A stretch of 64,000 nt of DNA from Agrypnia vestita (Eukaryota; Arthropoda; Insecta; Trichoptera; Phryganeidae), in NCBI GenBank assembly GCA_016648135.1, contig JADDOH010005094.1, positions 1 to 64,000 on the forward strand. The letters are read 5' to 3'. How positions within the stretch are numbered: position 1 is the stretch's first letter; each line of letters begins with the position of its first letter. Of this stretch, positions 33,716 through 44,171 are shown piece by piece. The translations under genes were made by a program, and so were the position numbers. The notes under the pieces were generated by a model. It did no database searches, was not told where the DNA came from, and was given only the letters and a program-made list of their open reading frames with translations.

Positions 33716-35135
33716 TGATACGCACTCGTGGTCATTTCCCACTTTTCAGAGGGCAGATCCCCGGCTACGATCGCCGCTCTGACGTGCTATCAAACAATTT
33801 GGGGAGCGATGATCACTAAGGGAGTGGTGGTGGGAAAATTTAAATGAAAACATTCGAGTTTGAATCGTACATATATTTACATAATTGAAATTGGAAATTC
33901 ATCGTTAAATCTAACCTTATTATCTAACGTTAATTCTACCTTTCTATCGTCTTGAACGTGGCGACGTCCTGGTCCGGCGACGCGACGCTGTACGCATCAC
34001 GGAGCGACGATTCCCTCGACGCATGGCGTGAGGCCCATCTCACGCTGGTCTCCTTCTGCGCTGGCGGCGGGCTGGTTATCGCCCTGATAACCAGCTGACC
34101 ATCTCCAATGGTCTTCGGCCCCGCCCTCGTCCTCTTCTTCCTCGTCCGTAACAGCGGCCACGTCAGGCTACATCAATCCACCTGACGCCGCTGTTGGTGG
34201 ACTCCAGACGTTCTCCTCAGCCTCCTTGACTGTCACCTTGACAGTCAAGATTACCTTAGACCACCCGGCTCTCCAGAGAGTCTTCTTCCTCTGCTGGGGC
34301 TCCTCGGCGTAGTCCTCCCGACTGTCGCTCTGACCAGTCGGGTTCCCGTCTCTCTTCTTCTCGTTTCTCTTTCTCTCGGCGCTCCTTCCGCGGTTCACTT
34401 AATTGATGGTCGGCCGGCAGTGAGAGATGACTGTCGGCCGACCATCAATTAAGTGAACCGCGGAAGGAGCGCCGAGAGAAAGAGAAACGAGAAGAAGAGA
34501 GACGGGAACCCGACTGGTCAGAGCGACAGTCGGGAGGACTACGCCGAGGAGCCCCAGCAGAGGAAGAAGACTCTCTGGAGAGCCGGGTGGTCTAAGGTAA
34601 TCTTGACTGTCAAGGTGACAGTCAAGGAGGCTGAGGAGAACGTCTGGAGTCCACCAACAGCGGCGTCAGGTGGATTGATGTAGCCTGACGTGGCCGCTGT
34701 TACGGACGAGGAAGAAGAGGACGAGGGCGGGGCCGAAGACCATTGGAGATGGTCAGCTGGTTATCAGGGCGATAACCAGCCCGCCGCCAGCGCAGAAGGA
34801 GACCAGCGTGAGATGGGCCTCACGCCATGCGTCGAGGGAATCGTCGCTCCGTGATGCGTACAGCGTCGCGTCGCCGGACCAGGACGTCGCCACGTTCAAG
34901 ACGATAGAAAGGTAGAATTAACGTTAGATAATAAGGTTAGATTTAACGATGAATTTCCAATTTCAATTATGTAAATATATGTACGATTCAAACTCGAATG
35001 TTTTCATTTAAATTTTCCCACCACCACTCCCTTAGTGATCATCGCTCCCCAAATTGTTTGATAGCACGTCAGAGCGGCGATCGTAGCCGGGGATCTGCCC
35101 TCTGAAAAGTGGGAAATGACCACGAGTGCGTATCA
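33716..35135. repeat. Exact 1,420-bp palindrome (701-bp arms)
   Basis: Arm 33716-34416 and arm 34435-35135 are inverted copies with equal length; everywhere I compared them they are identical. The 18-bp centre (34417-34434) contains GCAG...CTGT and, with the neighbouring GTCGGCCG/CGGCCGAC, forms the same hairpin seen once in LTR A. Both arms carry the variants that distinguish them from copy A. The palindrome ends exactly at the LTR terminus TATCA. Confidence 0.92.
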
Positions 35136-35205
35136 ATTTCATTATTCGAACTACGCAGTCAACAAAATTTAATACTGATCTTCGAAACGCTATTTCGAGT
35201 ATGAA
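35136..35205 (+). pseudogene. LINE, part 2 (C-terminus after the LTR insertion)
   Basis: Joining ...KISPNI (ending 29773) to the base after the duplicated ATTT (35140) continues in the same frame as SLFELRSQQNLILIFETLFR, then V and a stop (TGA near 35204). A short hydrophobic tail after the zinc-binding-like motif is usual for these LINE ORF2 proteins. The 3' UTR follows. Confidence 0.7.
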
Positions 35206-36695
35206 GTTTTAATTAGAATGGCTAGAAAACTTATCTTAAAATTATACTCGAATAGTAAGATAATGAAAAATTTATTAATTTATTAATACTGAACATTTCT
35301 TAATTATTTTGGTACAGATTTATTCATCATCATAACGTTAGCTTTTGACTTGTAAGAAAACGTTTTCTGCGTACAAAATTGATCATTTCTAAGACAATAA
35401 AAACCAATTTTTCGGCTGCAGCCTGTCGAATATTGCTTATATTTCCTTAATAATTGTGAATAGTGTTCAGTTAATTACATTTATATAATAACAAAAATTG
35501 TTACTTTAAAAACTTAGTTATCGTCCTAAAAAAACGTAGTCTAGCATATACATTCTGATATAAATGAATAATAAAAACCAACAATTGCGAAAAAACGCCG
35601 AAAATGTATTTGCAGTGAATTTCCAGCTTTAGTGCCATCTGTCCAGTATCATATTTAAACTCTCGATATGTAGGTAGATGATATAAATGTATTTTTCATC
35701 AAAACCCGGTAGCCTAGTTTGTCATATTTTTTCAACAAATAATTAAATAAATTCAAAACAAAAGATAAACGGGCATAGCGTATATGAGAGGTATAAAAGC
35801 AAAGGCTACAAAATCCAATTAAGGTTGTTCTGAGATAAATACAAAACAACTTGACAGTTGTGACCTGCTCAAGGATTCTACGAAATATGCATTTGCCACT
35901 TCAATTTTCCTCTAATATTCGTGTATAAATAAAAATTTAAAATGTGGATATTGCTATGTTGCTAGCAAATAGTGCAAATTACTGCTTTTTCTAATTATAT
36001 AATCTTTGCTATGATGTTTCATTCTAAAAACGACATCAAATCTCACTTTAGTATGAAGCGACTTTTTTGTCACGTGATAAATCCTTAGGGGTTGATTAGT
36101 TGAAGTGGATATAGATATCTTTGTTTTGAATAGTGATTTGGTAATATGATTTTGAAAGGGATAGATCAATATTTCCTATAAAATCTCGAATTCCGAAAAT
36201 TCCAAATTCCATGGCGACCGTGCATTTAAAAAAAAAATCTTTTGGATATTGCTGCCTTTGCTTTTATATACCTCATATGTAACAGAAAATATGGATAACG
36301 GATGACGAACCTGCTTTTTTCCCCTCGGCATTAATAAATATACGGCACATTTGTTATTATCACTACTGATATCAAAATATTGCCAAATAGGCAATCTGTT
36401 TCAGTGTCGACATTTTTTTTATTATCTTCTAATATATATACAAGTTAAAATTATAACAATATAACAAGTTAGCGCAGCAAATAGCGACCGGATATCCGGC
36501 TATCCAGCCTAGAGGCTCGCCAGATATCCAGTATCCGGCCAAATCACTATCCGTTTCATCTCTAGTTTAGAGACATCGAAAATGTATTAGATATAAATCA
36601 ATCATAATATATTTGTATATTTTAATACGATAAGGAGGATAAATTTTTATATACATTTTTTTCATAGGTATACCAAATTCTAAATAAAATCAATA
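35206..36695. other. Unassigned stretch with an inverted repeat and a GGATATCCGG patch
   Basis: 35779-35804 (ATATGAGAGGTATAAAAGCA AAGGC) recurs inverted at about 36252-36277 with small differences. At 36490-36545, CCGGATATCCGGCTATCC and related pieces repeat. The first part may be LINE 3' UTR. Confidence 0.35.
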
Positions 36696-37190
36696 TCAAT
36701 ATATATATATACAAAAAGAAACCCGTGTTTCCCTATCCGCCAAGTTTTCTCCATAACCAGCCACAACCACCCACTTGTGGTTATGGTGGTGGATAGCCCT
36801 TGGTGTCACATCGAAAATATGCGAGTTTGGTGGGGGTGGCTGTGTGTGGGTGGGAGTGGGTGACGAAAATGTGCTTTCTAGCGCATTGTTTTGTTATGGG
36901 AAGGCCGCAAATGCTTCAGATTGTTTCAAAATAGGCCAGCCGACTGTGTCGGTGAGTCTAGAAGGTTCCGGAAAAACCTGCTCTAGAAAGTTCTGGAAGG
37001 AGAAGGTTCTAGAAAATTCCCGAAAGTTCTAAATGTTCTAAGCTGAGTGGCGGAATTTGTCGGTGTGTCGAAGAATGTACATTCGATAAATTTCTTGAAA
37101 GTTCTGGAAGGAGAATGTTCTAGAAGGTTCGCGAAAGTTCAAATAGTGTACTAAAAATCTACGCGTGCGAAGCCGCGCCGGCACAGCTAG
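36696..37190 (+). mobile_element. Non-autonomous Helitron (family 1), full-length
   Basis: Starts TCAATATATATATAT..., then AAAAAGAAACCCGTGTTTCC. The body has a CCACCCACTTGTGGTTATGG inverted motif, GGTGGGGGTGGCTGTG and repeated TTCTAGAA/GAAGGTTC units. It ends CTACGCGTGCGAAGCCGCGC, CGGCACAGCTAG. Flanks are A and T. No protein; the open frame at 36775-37032 is a by-product. Confidence 0.7.
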
Positions 37191-37934
37191 TACTCATTAA
37201 ATTTAAAATGAAAACTTATTTTTCGTTTCAATACGATTTTTTTGTTTAAGGTAAAGGTCGCGTAACATTAATTGCAAATAACAAATGCGCTATTATTTTT
37301 AACAGCATCGTCGTATTTTTCCTTATATATGTATGAGTTTATATTTTTTTATGTTAATAGTTTTATCATTGTGTTGGATGTAATTATTTATATCTAAAAC
37401 GTTACAACGTTTATACCAACTATGTGTAAACAACAATTTTTTTTAATAACCTCGTATTTACATAACCATCGACATTGTCGTCCACTTCTTCTTTTATAAC
37501 TGGACTTCAATATTCAGTTTAATAAATTATTCACACACATTTTGACAAGGGTATACCATTAATAATTATTCAAATCAAAACACTAAATCTGCCTGAATGT
37601 CGACAATGCAAGTCATGACAGGGCACTGATGTAATAGGAAAGTGCATTGACATTAAGTCGACCAAATTTCATTGCAGCATTCTTAAATGTTCATATTTTA
37701 TGCATGTCTTGTAGTTTATCATATGACTTGACTAGAGGTCAAAGACGCCTCTTCAACGGAACAATGAATAACTTGTTTAATTTAACATAAAAACATTTAT
37801 CATCATAATATTATAATGGAACAGATTCGCCATCGTTGTCCGAGGCATTCGTATAAAAATTCGTGAAATTGGATTGGAATTGAATGTCTCGTTTTGAGTT
37901 TAAAGAAAAACATTATCAAAATGAACTGTTTCTT
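37191..37934. other. No feature seen
   Basis: AT-rich; no supported repeat or gene. Confidence 0.3.
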
Positions 37935-38155
37935 TTTCAGAATATTTTGAGTTTGTCCAAATTTTTCAAGAAAACAGTACTGGATTTTATCCCAGGGGGA
38001 CATCATTAATCAAGGTATATTATAGTAAACTTTATAAGTCTTTTTTTCGAGTGTTCATAGAGCTTACGATCTATCACACGGCTGTCTAAGTGATTACACA
38101 ATATATCGTTCGCCATTTCCACCCACGATAGAATACCACATCCATCAATTATTTT
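37935..38155 (+). mobile_element. Repeat family A, left end with outer module
   Basis: AGAATATTTTGAGTTTGTCC, GGATTTTATCCCAGGGGGAC, CATCATTAATCAAGGTATAT, then the degraded inner part (AGCTTACGATCTATC, CCATTTCCACCCACGATAGA). The right part is lost in a microsatellite. Confidence 0.55.
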
Positions 38156-38159
38156 TTTA

Positions 38160-38290
38160 ATGTTGTGTATAATATATACATATATATATATATATATATA
38201 GAGATATAGAGAAGATATATATATATGTTATTCTATATAGTATATAGCTCTAGATATAGCTAACATTATTATATATATATATATATACGT
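38160..38290. repeat. (AT)n microsatellite
   Basis: Long interrupted TA/AT run with short TATAGAGATATAG islands. Confidence 0.85.
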
Positions 38291-38299
38291 TAGTTCTAA

Positions 38300-38720
38300 C
38301 TACGTTGGGGGTAACCCGCGTCAAATTCTGGTCGTCAGGACCAGTCGTCTGCCGACGTTTCGAACAGATCTCACTGTTCATCTTCAGGGCGCCTTGTCGA
38401 TGAGGTGCTTCTCCAAAAAGCGTACAACCGTTTGGGTCCGGAGCTCACCGTCAAGTGAAAGTTTGAAAAATTCTGCGTCAGGTGTTTGTGGAGGAGTGGG
38501 TTTCTCCAGCGACGCCGTTAATTTGTTTTGCTCGGCTTCTAGTAATCCGTATATTTATTTTATTATCGTCATTATACAACGTTGAAAAGGTTGGATTTTC
38601 TAATTGCTTCGGTGTTTTCATTGTGATTTCTGGTTTAATATTATTAATATTATTTGTATTAGAAATTTGATTATTATTATTAAGAATGTTACTCCATGCG
38701 GTCGGAAGTCGAATGCTATC
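38300..38720 (-). mobile_element. Putative Penelope-like terminal region
   Basis: Contains a hammerhead-like motif (38340-38395, minus). Upstream of it on the minus strand an open frame (stop near 38478, extending past 38690) reads TPKQLENPTFSTLYN and ITRSRAKQINGVAGETHSST. I do not recognise that protein. The PLE assignment rests only on the hammerhead motif. Confidence 0.3.
38340..38395 (-). ncRNA. Hammerhead-ribozyme-like motif (j)
   Basis: On the minus strand: GCC as stem I 5' strand, CTGAAGA (38381-38387), extra T, perfect 6-bp stem II GAACAG/CTGTTC, GAAA (38358-38361), CGTC, then GGC completing stem I. ACGT is the self-complementary stem III and GTC the cleavage-type site. Confidence 0.6.
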
Positions 38721-39155
38721 GTCTATGTATATATATATATATAATAATAATGCTATATATATATATATATATAATATATATAGAAACCCGTGTTTCCCTA
38801 CTCGCCACGTTTTCTCCACAACCAGCCACAACCACCCACCGGTGGTTATGGTGGTGGATAGCCCTTGGTGTCGCATCGAAAATATGCGAGTTTGGTGGGG
38901 GTGGCTGTGCGTGGGTGGGAGTGGGTGACGAAAATACGATTTCTAGCACATTGTTTTGTCTAGAAAGTTCTGGAAGGAGAAGGTTCTAGAAAATTCCCGA
39001 AAGTTCTATAATGTTCTAAACTGAGTGGCGAAATGTGTCAAGAAGGTTCCTGTACATTCGATTAATTTCTCGAAAATTCTGGAAGGAGAATGTTCTATGA
39101 CGATCCAAACAGTGTACAAAAATCTACGCATGCGAAGCCGCGCGGGCACAGCTAG
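38720..39155 (+). mobile_element. Helitron family 1 copy
   Basis: Starts in an (AT)n run (the exact TC is unclear), then AGAAACCCGTGTTTCCCTAC, CCACCCACCGGTGGTTATGG. It ends TCTACGCATGCGAAGCCGCG, CGGGCACAGCTAG. Its 3' end directly abuts the truncated MADF sequence at 39157. The body is shorter than at 36696. Confidence 0.65.
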
Positions 39156-39156
39156 T

Positions 39157-39330
39157 TTTTAATGTAACCTTTGAATCATTCATGTCTTTTAATAAAGTTT
39201 CGTAAACATTATTTCTTGCTATATTATTTTTACACAGCGGTGACCGAGTATTCCACAGACATTCGTGATTCCTATAATAAGTCACGAAAAGTAATGTTTT
39301 GTCATCTCCCCAATGTTTTTCATTCAATGA
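39157..39330 (-). pseudogene. MADF-domain fragment
   Basis: On the minus strand: HWGDDKTLLFVTYYRNHECL, WNTRSPLCKNNIARNNVYET, LLKDMNDSKVTLK, then the Helitron end. FVxxYRxHxCLWNxxSPxxKN and AR-xxYE are the first two helices of a MADF (Adf-1-type DNA-binding) domain. The third helix is cut by the Helitron. A sister copy lies in the Harbinger-like element at 55957-56980. Confidence 0.65.
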
Positions 39331-39639
39331 TACATCGTCTTGTCAATGTCTCACTCTAATTCTCAAATTGAATTAAATACAATAAAACTTATCTCATTTA
39401 ATAATGGATACAGTACACAATTAATTGATAAAATTTAAAAAATTAATTAATGAAAAATATAACCAACCAAGTTTTATACAATTCACAGACAAATATAAAT
39501 AATAATAATGATTGTCGGCGAAGAATTTTATATATTAATACATTTTCAAATCAAATTTCAAAACATGTACTGAAAAATATTAGATCTGCATTTTACACAA
39601 AAAATATAGGAAACTCTTCATAAATTCAAAAGATAAAGA

Positions 39640-40110
39640 TTATATATTTAACAATTCGGGTGTTTATAAACTTTCGTGCAAAGATTATACAACGTTTTAT
39701 ATTTTGGAAAAACCGGCCGAAATTTTAATGTAAGAGTTAAAGAGCATTATTTGAGATAATCATGGTTTTTCTGAATTTTAAAATCACTAGTTAGAAAATG
39801 ATCACGGTTTTGATAAAAACATAGGACTTATTTTACACGTAAATAATTTTGTACTGAAATAAAATAATTTAGAATCATTATAAATTAGTAAAGCATGTAA
39901 TAGTAAATAAAATATTATTAATAATCAATTAAATTTAACTACTAATCCAATTCTAAAAAACCTTCGTTTAATGTTGTGTAATCAAGAACTTTAGCAATAT
40001 TATTTAAAAATATGTTTTTAAATAATATAGAAATCCAAAAAACAAAAGACATCATTCATTTCGATATTTTGACATTTATAAAAGGTTTTTTCGAAACATG
40101 TAGGTGTAAT
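39640..40110 (+). pseudogene. Penelope-like element, degenerate GIY-YIG remnant
   Basis: VYKLSCKDYTTFYILEKPAE, a stop, then HGFSEF, LENDHGFDKNIG, LILHVNNFVLK and NNLESL in shifting frames, parallel to 15300-15730. It ends with GAAACATGTAGGTGTAATTA (40091), the 3' part of motif (c) without its CTGATG core. Confidence 0.6.
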
Positions 40111-40899
40111 TAATAAATATATGTAGATTAAAATAAATAAATAAATTAATTTTTGTAAATGTCAATCTAAGTCAAAGTTATTTTCTTCTTTCAACCAATT
40201 GAAAAGAGTGTTTATTTTAGTCTTTTATCCTATTTTTTAAATTATAATTCACACATTATGCATTTAGATATTATTAAATATTAGTTAGTATAAATATTGT
40301 AATGAGAAAAAATAAATTAGTATCAACTTAAAATATTTAAATGTTTTTTATACTTTATGTTATTTATTTTGTAAACTAAATCAATAAAAATTAATTCGAT
40401 GTTATTTTCTTTTCCAATGGATTTTATGTAATTTATGTAGATTTTATGTAATAGCTACTGACAAAATGCATTGCCTCAGTAGTCACTTTATTAAAAAAAA
40501 TTTAAAATACGTCTAACTCCTTGATTTCAAATAATGTGGCTACCTACACAAAAGACAGTTCTGTTTGATAGGCAATTTTTTTCAAAAATCGTAAATGATT
40601 CTATGAATTTGACTGCATCAAATATTTCAGATCTCTTTAAATGTGATTATCTCAGATTTTTTTTATGACTTAATGCCTTCTGCCGGTATACCCTCGATAT
40701 ATACGTATGCTAAAATTACTATTTAAAAAAAATAATAATAAAAAGGCACCCCGAAAATCGCACGCAAGACAGCTGCGCACGAGGTTAGAGCGCACAGTAC
40801 AAACCCGACAACAGCGTGCAGAACAAAACTACAAAATTAAAAATAACATATACGAAAAAGCTTTTTTAACCTAGTATGACCTGACCTTAGAGGTCTCTA
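40111..40899. other. Unassigned AT-rich stretch
   Basis: 40360-40500 is shared with 8615-8770. 40668-40705 resembles the right end of the foldback MITE at 27000-27259. Otherwise nothing is supported. Confidence 0.35.
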
Positions 40900-40924
40900 A
40901 TAATGGTGCATATTTCGTTAAACA

Positions 40925-41206
40925 TTCCATGAAAAGGTTTCTGGCGTCTGCTTGTCTTCTTGTCTGACGAAAAAGCTTTGGATCCATTTTAAACCCATTT
41001 CCCGTGATCCGATCGAGCTGAAACTTTGCAAGCAGGCTCTTGGCGACGATCAAGAAGATCTATCAAATTTTCGTTAAAAAAATAATAATTATGGTGTAAT
41101 TTAAGATTTTTCAAATTTTTCACGGTTTTTTCATACAATTCAGTACGTTGTATGGAGATTCCGACGCGTATGGTAGACACGAAACCCGAAACTGAGAAAG
41201 GGAGTA
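40925..41206 (-). mobile_element. TA-flanked MITE family, partial copy
   Basis: TCTGGCGTCTGCTTGTCTTC, TGTCTGACGAAAAAGCTTTG, CCCGTGATCCGATCGAGCTG and CAAATTTTCGTTAAAAAAAT follow the order of 60212-60690 on the plus strand. It ends AAAGGGAGTA at 41197-41206. The first terminus is replaced. Confidence 0.55.
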
Positions 41207-41360
41207 TTGTAAAAACAGTATATAGGAGTATTGTGGTTTTTATGGGTTACTTTTTTCCTTGTCAATATATACCCTCGTAGTGTTAAAATAATCGATGCAC
41301 AAACATTTTACTATATTTTTTTATATATCCGATTCACAAAGCATTACATTTATTTAGTTA

Positions 41361-41541
41361 CTAGCTGTAACACGTCGAAAATGACGGAACATTGGTTCGC
41401 GTCTTTGCTACGCCCTAGTATACATAATTAATGCAATGTTATATTTAATTTGTTTTTTAACTGTGAATTCGAGCGAAATTATTGACTCAACACGAAGTTA
41501 CGGACGGACAGGCGGACAGACAACAAAACTATTATATTTGA
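41361..41541 (-). mobile_element. Helitron family 2, short copy
   Basis: On the minus strand: TCAAATATAATAGTTTTGTT at the start, and a CCGTC/GACG hairpin then TGTTACAGCTAG at the end, flanked by A and T. Only 181 bp, so most of the interior seen in 1260-1708 is deleted. Confidence 0.65.
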
Positions 41542-41595
41542 TTATTTACTTTTCAGCTTTGTGAACTACTACTAAATTAAATACATGGGAATTAA

Positions 41596-41728
41596 CTAAC
41601 TAACCAACTAACCATCACGCCGTTTCCCTGCAGGGGTAGGCAGAGAAGATAGAACGCCATGTTCTTCTATCTTGGCAGACCACTTTAGCTTCGGCTACAT
41701 TCATACATCTTCTCATGCAAGCTCCGGG
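41596..41728 (-). mobile_element. RTE-like LINE 3' end with (TTAG)n tail and 15-bp target-site duplication
   Basis: On the minus strand the C-terminal coding end (SAYPCREx-type, TGCAGGGAAACGGCGTGATG) is followed by GTTAGTTGGTTAGTTAGT. It is flanked by ATACATGGGAATTAA at 41581-41595 and 41729-41743. Same family as 45455-46020 and 46784-47049. Confidence 0.8.
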
Positions 41729-41743
41729 ATACATGGGAATTAA

Positions 41744-42929
41744 TTACCTCGTTCACTTTTGTAATGTACGCGTTTTTGTCTTGCACGCAAGTGTCGGAAA
41801 ATAATAATATTATAAATTCGGACCAGCTGGTTTTTTTAAAAAAGTAATAAACTTTTTAATAAATAATCTCCCATCACAAGGTTGTGTCGCACATATAATT
41901 TGTATTGTGCTGACCCTAACATTGATGCAGATATTCTTGCAGACACCTTATCTTCGTTCAAAAATTCACTCATACACAACATCCATTTTCTAAACGATGA
42001 CCTGAACCTGTAGATCCATTAAATCAATCATTCATTAAATACTAATCGCACTACATTCAAACACTAAATATACAATACACATAAATGCACATGTAAAATA
42101 TAATTAATTGCAAAAATACGTGTTACTAGAGCGTGCCGAAGACACTTGTAATTGGGATAATGGGCATAGTCTTCACTATAATGTTTATTATCAGAGTATC
42201 ATGTACCTATTATCCTGTTAGTGTCTCTAATAATAAAAAAAATAATGGAAAAGATCATCAAAATCAATTTCAAAAATCCTAATTCCAATTTTCTCTCGTT
42301 TCATCTTGAAATTCATCAGTTTTAAGATGAATTTGGACCATTCTCCAGTGATTTTTTTCATTAAATAAAGCACCTCGGACATCTCGAAGAGACGTTGAAT
42401 AATGGTCTCGAAGAGTCTGCGAACAAAAAATGTTTACAGAGAGCGGCGATAAATCTACCGGGATTACAGCACAGATTAATTGGCAGAGTGCCGCACGAAG
42501 TAGAAAGAGGTTACCTCAAAATAATGCGATAGAAAGCCGCTCAAAATATTGACCTCAGTTTTAAAATAAACGACATTCAAAACAAATTCAGCAAGCCCGC
42601 TAACTGACTGACTACAGAAGATATAACTATTCTGACATACTACCACAGTATACCCAGAACAGCAGTTTATCTCCGGCCTGTCGGCGAGTTATTAGCCTGC
42701 TCTTGCGTTGACGCTAGGGTTGCCACTTTGTTCTTATGTCTGAGATTCCGACGCATAAGGTAGACACGAAACCCGAAATTTTCTGTAATTAGTATACCTA
42801 GTTTCTGCACTTAAATTGCAAGAACGCTGATTAACATCAACGTAGACTTTTAAAAACTCACAGTCTTTGTGATAATCAACACACGTTTTTAGTAAAGCAC
42901 CACAAACATAAAAAAAGCATTTTTTCTAA
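41744..42929. other. Unassigned stretch
   Basis: 42735-42780 (GATTCCGACGCATAAGGTAG, ACACGAAACCCGAAA) is shared with 41158-41195, so it is probably repeat-derived. No gene supported. Confidence 0.35.
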
Positions 42930-43115
42930 AGCGGTGGCTGCGAGCGCGAATGGCACCGAAGGCGCGGCCCTTACTGCCGCCGCCTTGTGCCCCCATATTC
43001 TGTGTCCATGTGTGCGTCACAGCGCGTGCGTACACGGTGCCGAGCACGCACGCACACATTCTAATGGGTAGCGGCCAGTTTGTATGAAGACGTATTACTG
43101 TTCTTAGTATACTGT
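42930..43115. other. GC-rich patch, probable repeat
   Basis: GCGGTGGCTGCGAGCGCGAA, GGCGCGGCCC and CGAGCACGCACGCACAC are far more GC-rich than the surroundings. No open frame or splice context. Unclassified. Confidence 0.35.
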
Positions 43116-43134
43116 GATACTACTATTCCTTCTT

Positions 43135-43497
43135 CCACTCCTATACATCTTTACTGAGACAAACAGACACCTTACCACAGTTCAAAAAACAACTTAAGAC
43201 GCATTTATTTAGACAATACTATAAAAATCTATAGAATCTGACCACAACAACGCTAGCTAATGTTTTCCACTCCTAGTGTGCACTCTGCAAAAACACCTAA
43301 TTCTTCCAGGCACTCCCAACTATTATAGTATTAAACATTAATTCCATTTCTTGCATGCCACCTAGTGAATAAGTAATAGTAAATAAGTTTTTTTTTAGCA
43401 GTAAGTTGTTTTGTAAAATAATTTTCTGTGTAAAGCGCCCTTGAGGTGAGTATTCGCGAAAACGGCGCTATATAAGTTATCCAAATATTATTATTAT
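43135..43497 (+). mobile_element. CR1/L2-type LINE 3' end
   Basis: Encodes LPQFKKQLKTHLFRQYYKNL then a stop (43170-43232), the usual last residues of CR1/L2-type ORF2. The 3' UTR ends GTAAAGCGCCCTTGAGG, GGCGCTATATAAGTTATCCA and an ATT tandem tail (ATTATTATTATTATT). Confidence 0.65.
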
Positions 43498-43847
43498 TAT
43501 TTGGAGGGTTTGACAGATTTAACTCACTAGTAGACTGTTGATCACCAATTCGTGTGAAAGGAAGAATTCATACCACACTTAGGAGATCTTCCGGTGTTCA
43601 TGGTGTCTCGTGTTATCGTCGTAAGAGAGACACAAGACTCTACCAAAGCATGATGATGTATTTGAGATGATTCAGGTTGATATTGCGTTAGCGTTTCGAT
43701 TTCGGTGTCATGCATACTCGACCCAATACCGTGTTACAAGAGTGTCTAGTCAATCGTTCTGGTAATATCGCTGAGTCGGATGAAATTTGTAGGGTAATAG
43801 ATACTGCATCAATCAATGCGTTCTCAGTTTAACTCTATTATTTTACT

Positions 43848-44163
43848 AGATGAATGAATGATGTTTTACGTAGATCAAATACAAACAGACAGTTGCTCAA
43901 CATAGTAAAGCTCCGTAAAATTTCATACTTTGGTCATATAATGAGAGGCGAAAAGTACTCCATCCTTCAGCTCATCAGGAAGGGGAAGATTGAGGGTCGC
44001 AGAGGGGTCGGAAGGAGGCGGCATTCCTGGCTTGGAAACATCTGAGAGTGGACCGGGATAAGAAGCGTGGAAGAGCTGTTCCGCACTGCCCTGGACAGGG
44101 AAACTTTCTCCCAGATGATCGCCGCGTCGGGGGGACCCGACAGGGCACATGAAGAAGAAGAAG
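43848..44163 (+). mobile_element. RTE-like LINE 3' end with 8-bp target-site duplication
   Basis: An open frame reads KISYFGHIMRGEKYSILQLI, RKGKIEGRRGVGRRRHSWLG, then after a stop WTGIRSVEELFRTALDRETF and MIAASGG. This is the C-terminal end of an RTE-like LINE ORF (FGHxxRGExYxxLxLIxxGKIEGRRGxGRR). The tail is GAAGAAGAAGAAG. Flanked by ATTTTACT at 43840-43847 and 44164-44171. Confidence 0.8.
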
Positions 44164-44171
44164 ATTTTACT

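Larger units (their letters stand above)
29774..35135 (-). mobile_element. Non-autonomous LTR retrotransposon with palindromic end
   Basis: A 5,362-bp insertion bounded by TGATACG and CGTATCA and flanked by ATTT (29770-29773, 35136-35139). Removing it restores the LINE reading frame. Order on the plus strand: a terminal repeat (29774-about 30502 plus U3), internal DNA, primer-binding-like motifs, a direct copy of the R-U5 part (33716-34416) and an inverted copy (34435-35135). The sense strand is minus. I see no gag, protease, RT or integrase, so it depended on another element. The outer part of the expected 5' LTR is replaced by an inverted R-U5 copy. Confidence 0.75.

Noticed and set aside
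34168..34683. Two identical 76-residue open frames in opposite orientation (MNRGRSAERKRNEKKRD...), and a third relative at 30262-30456
   Set aside because: They are the same LTR R-U5 sequence read on both palindrome arms and in copy A. The sequence is non-coding LTR; the match between frames follows from the palindrome.
29774..35135. DNA transposon with 700-bp terminal inverted repeats
   Set aside because: The outer repeats are inverted, but a third, direct copy (33716-34416), primer-binding-like motifs next to it and TG/CA ends fit an LTR element with an aberrant end better. Not fully excluded without relatives.
36775..37032. Open frames in Helitron family 1 copies (36775, 38696, 47947, 52707)
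   Set aside because: They recur only because the Helitrons are homologous; no replicase or helicase motif is present.
43923..44150. Minus-strand open frames over the RTE-like LINE ends (43923-44150, 56092-56400)
   Set aside because: The plus-strand frames carry the recognised LINE protein; the opposite frames are shadows.
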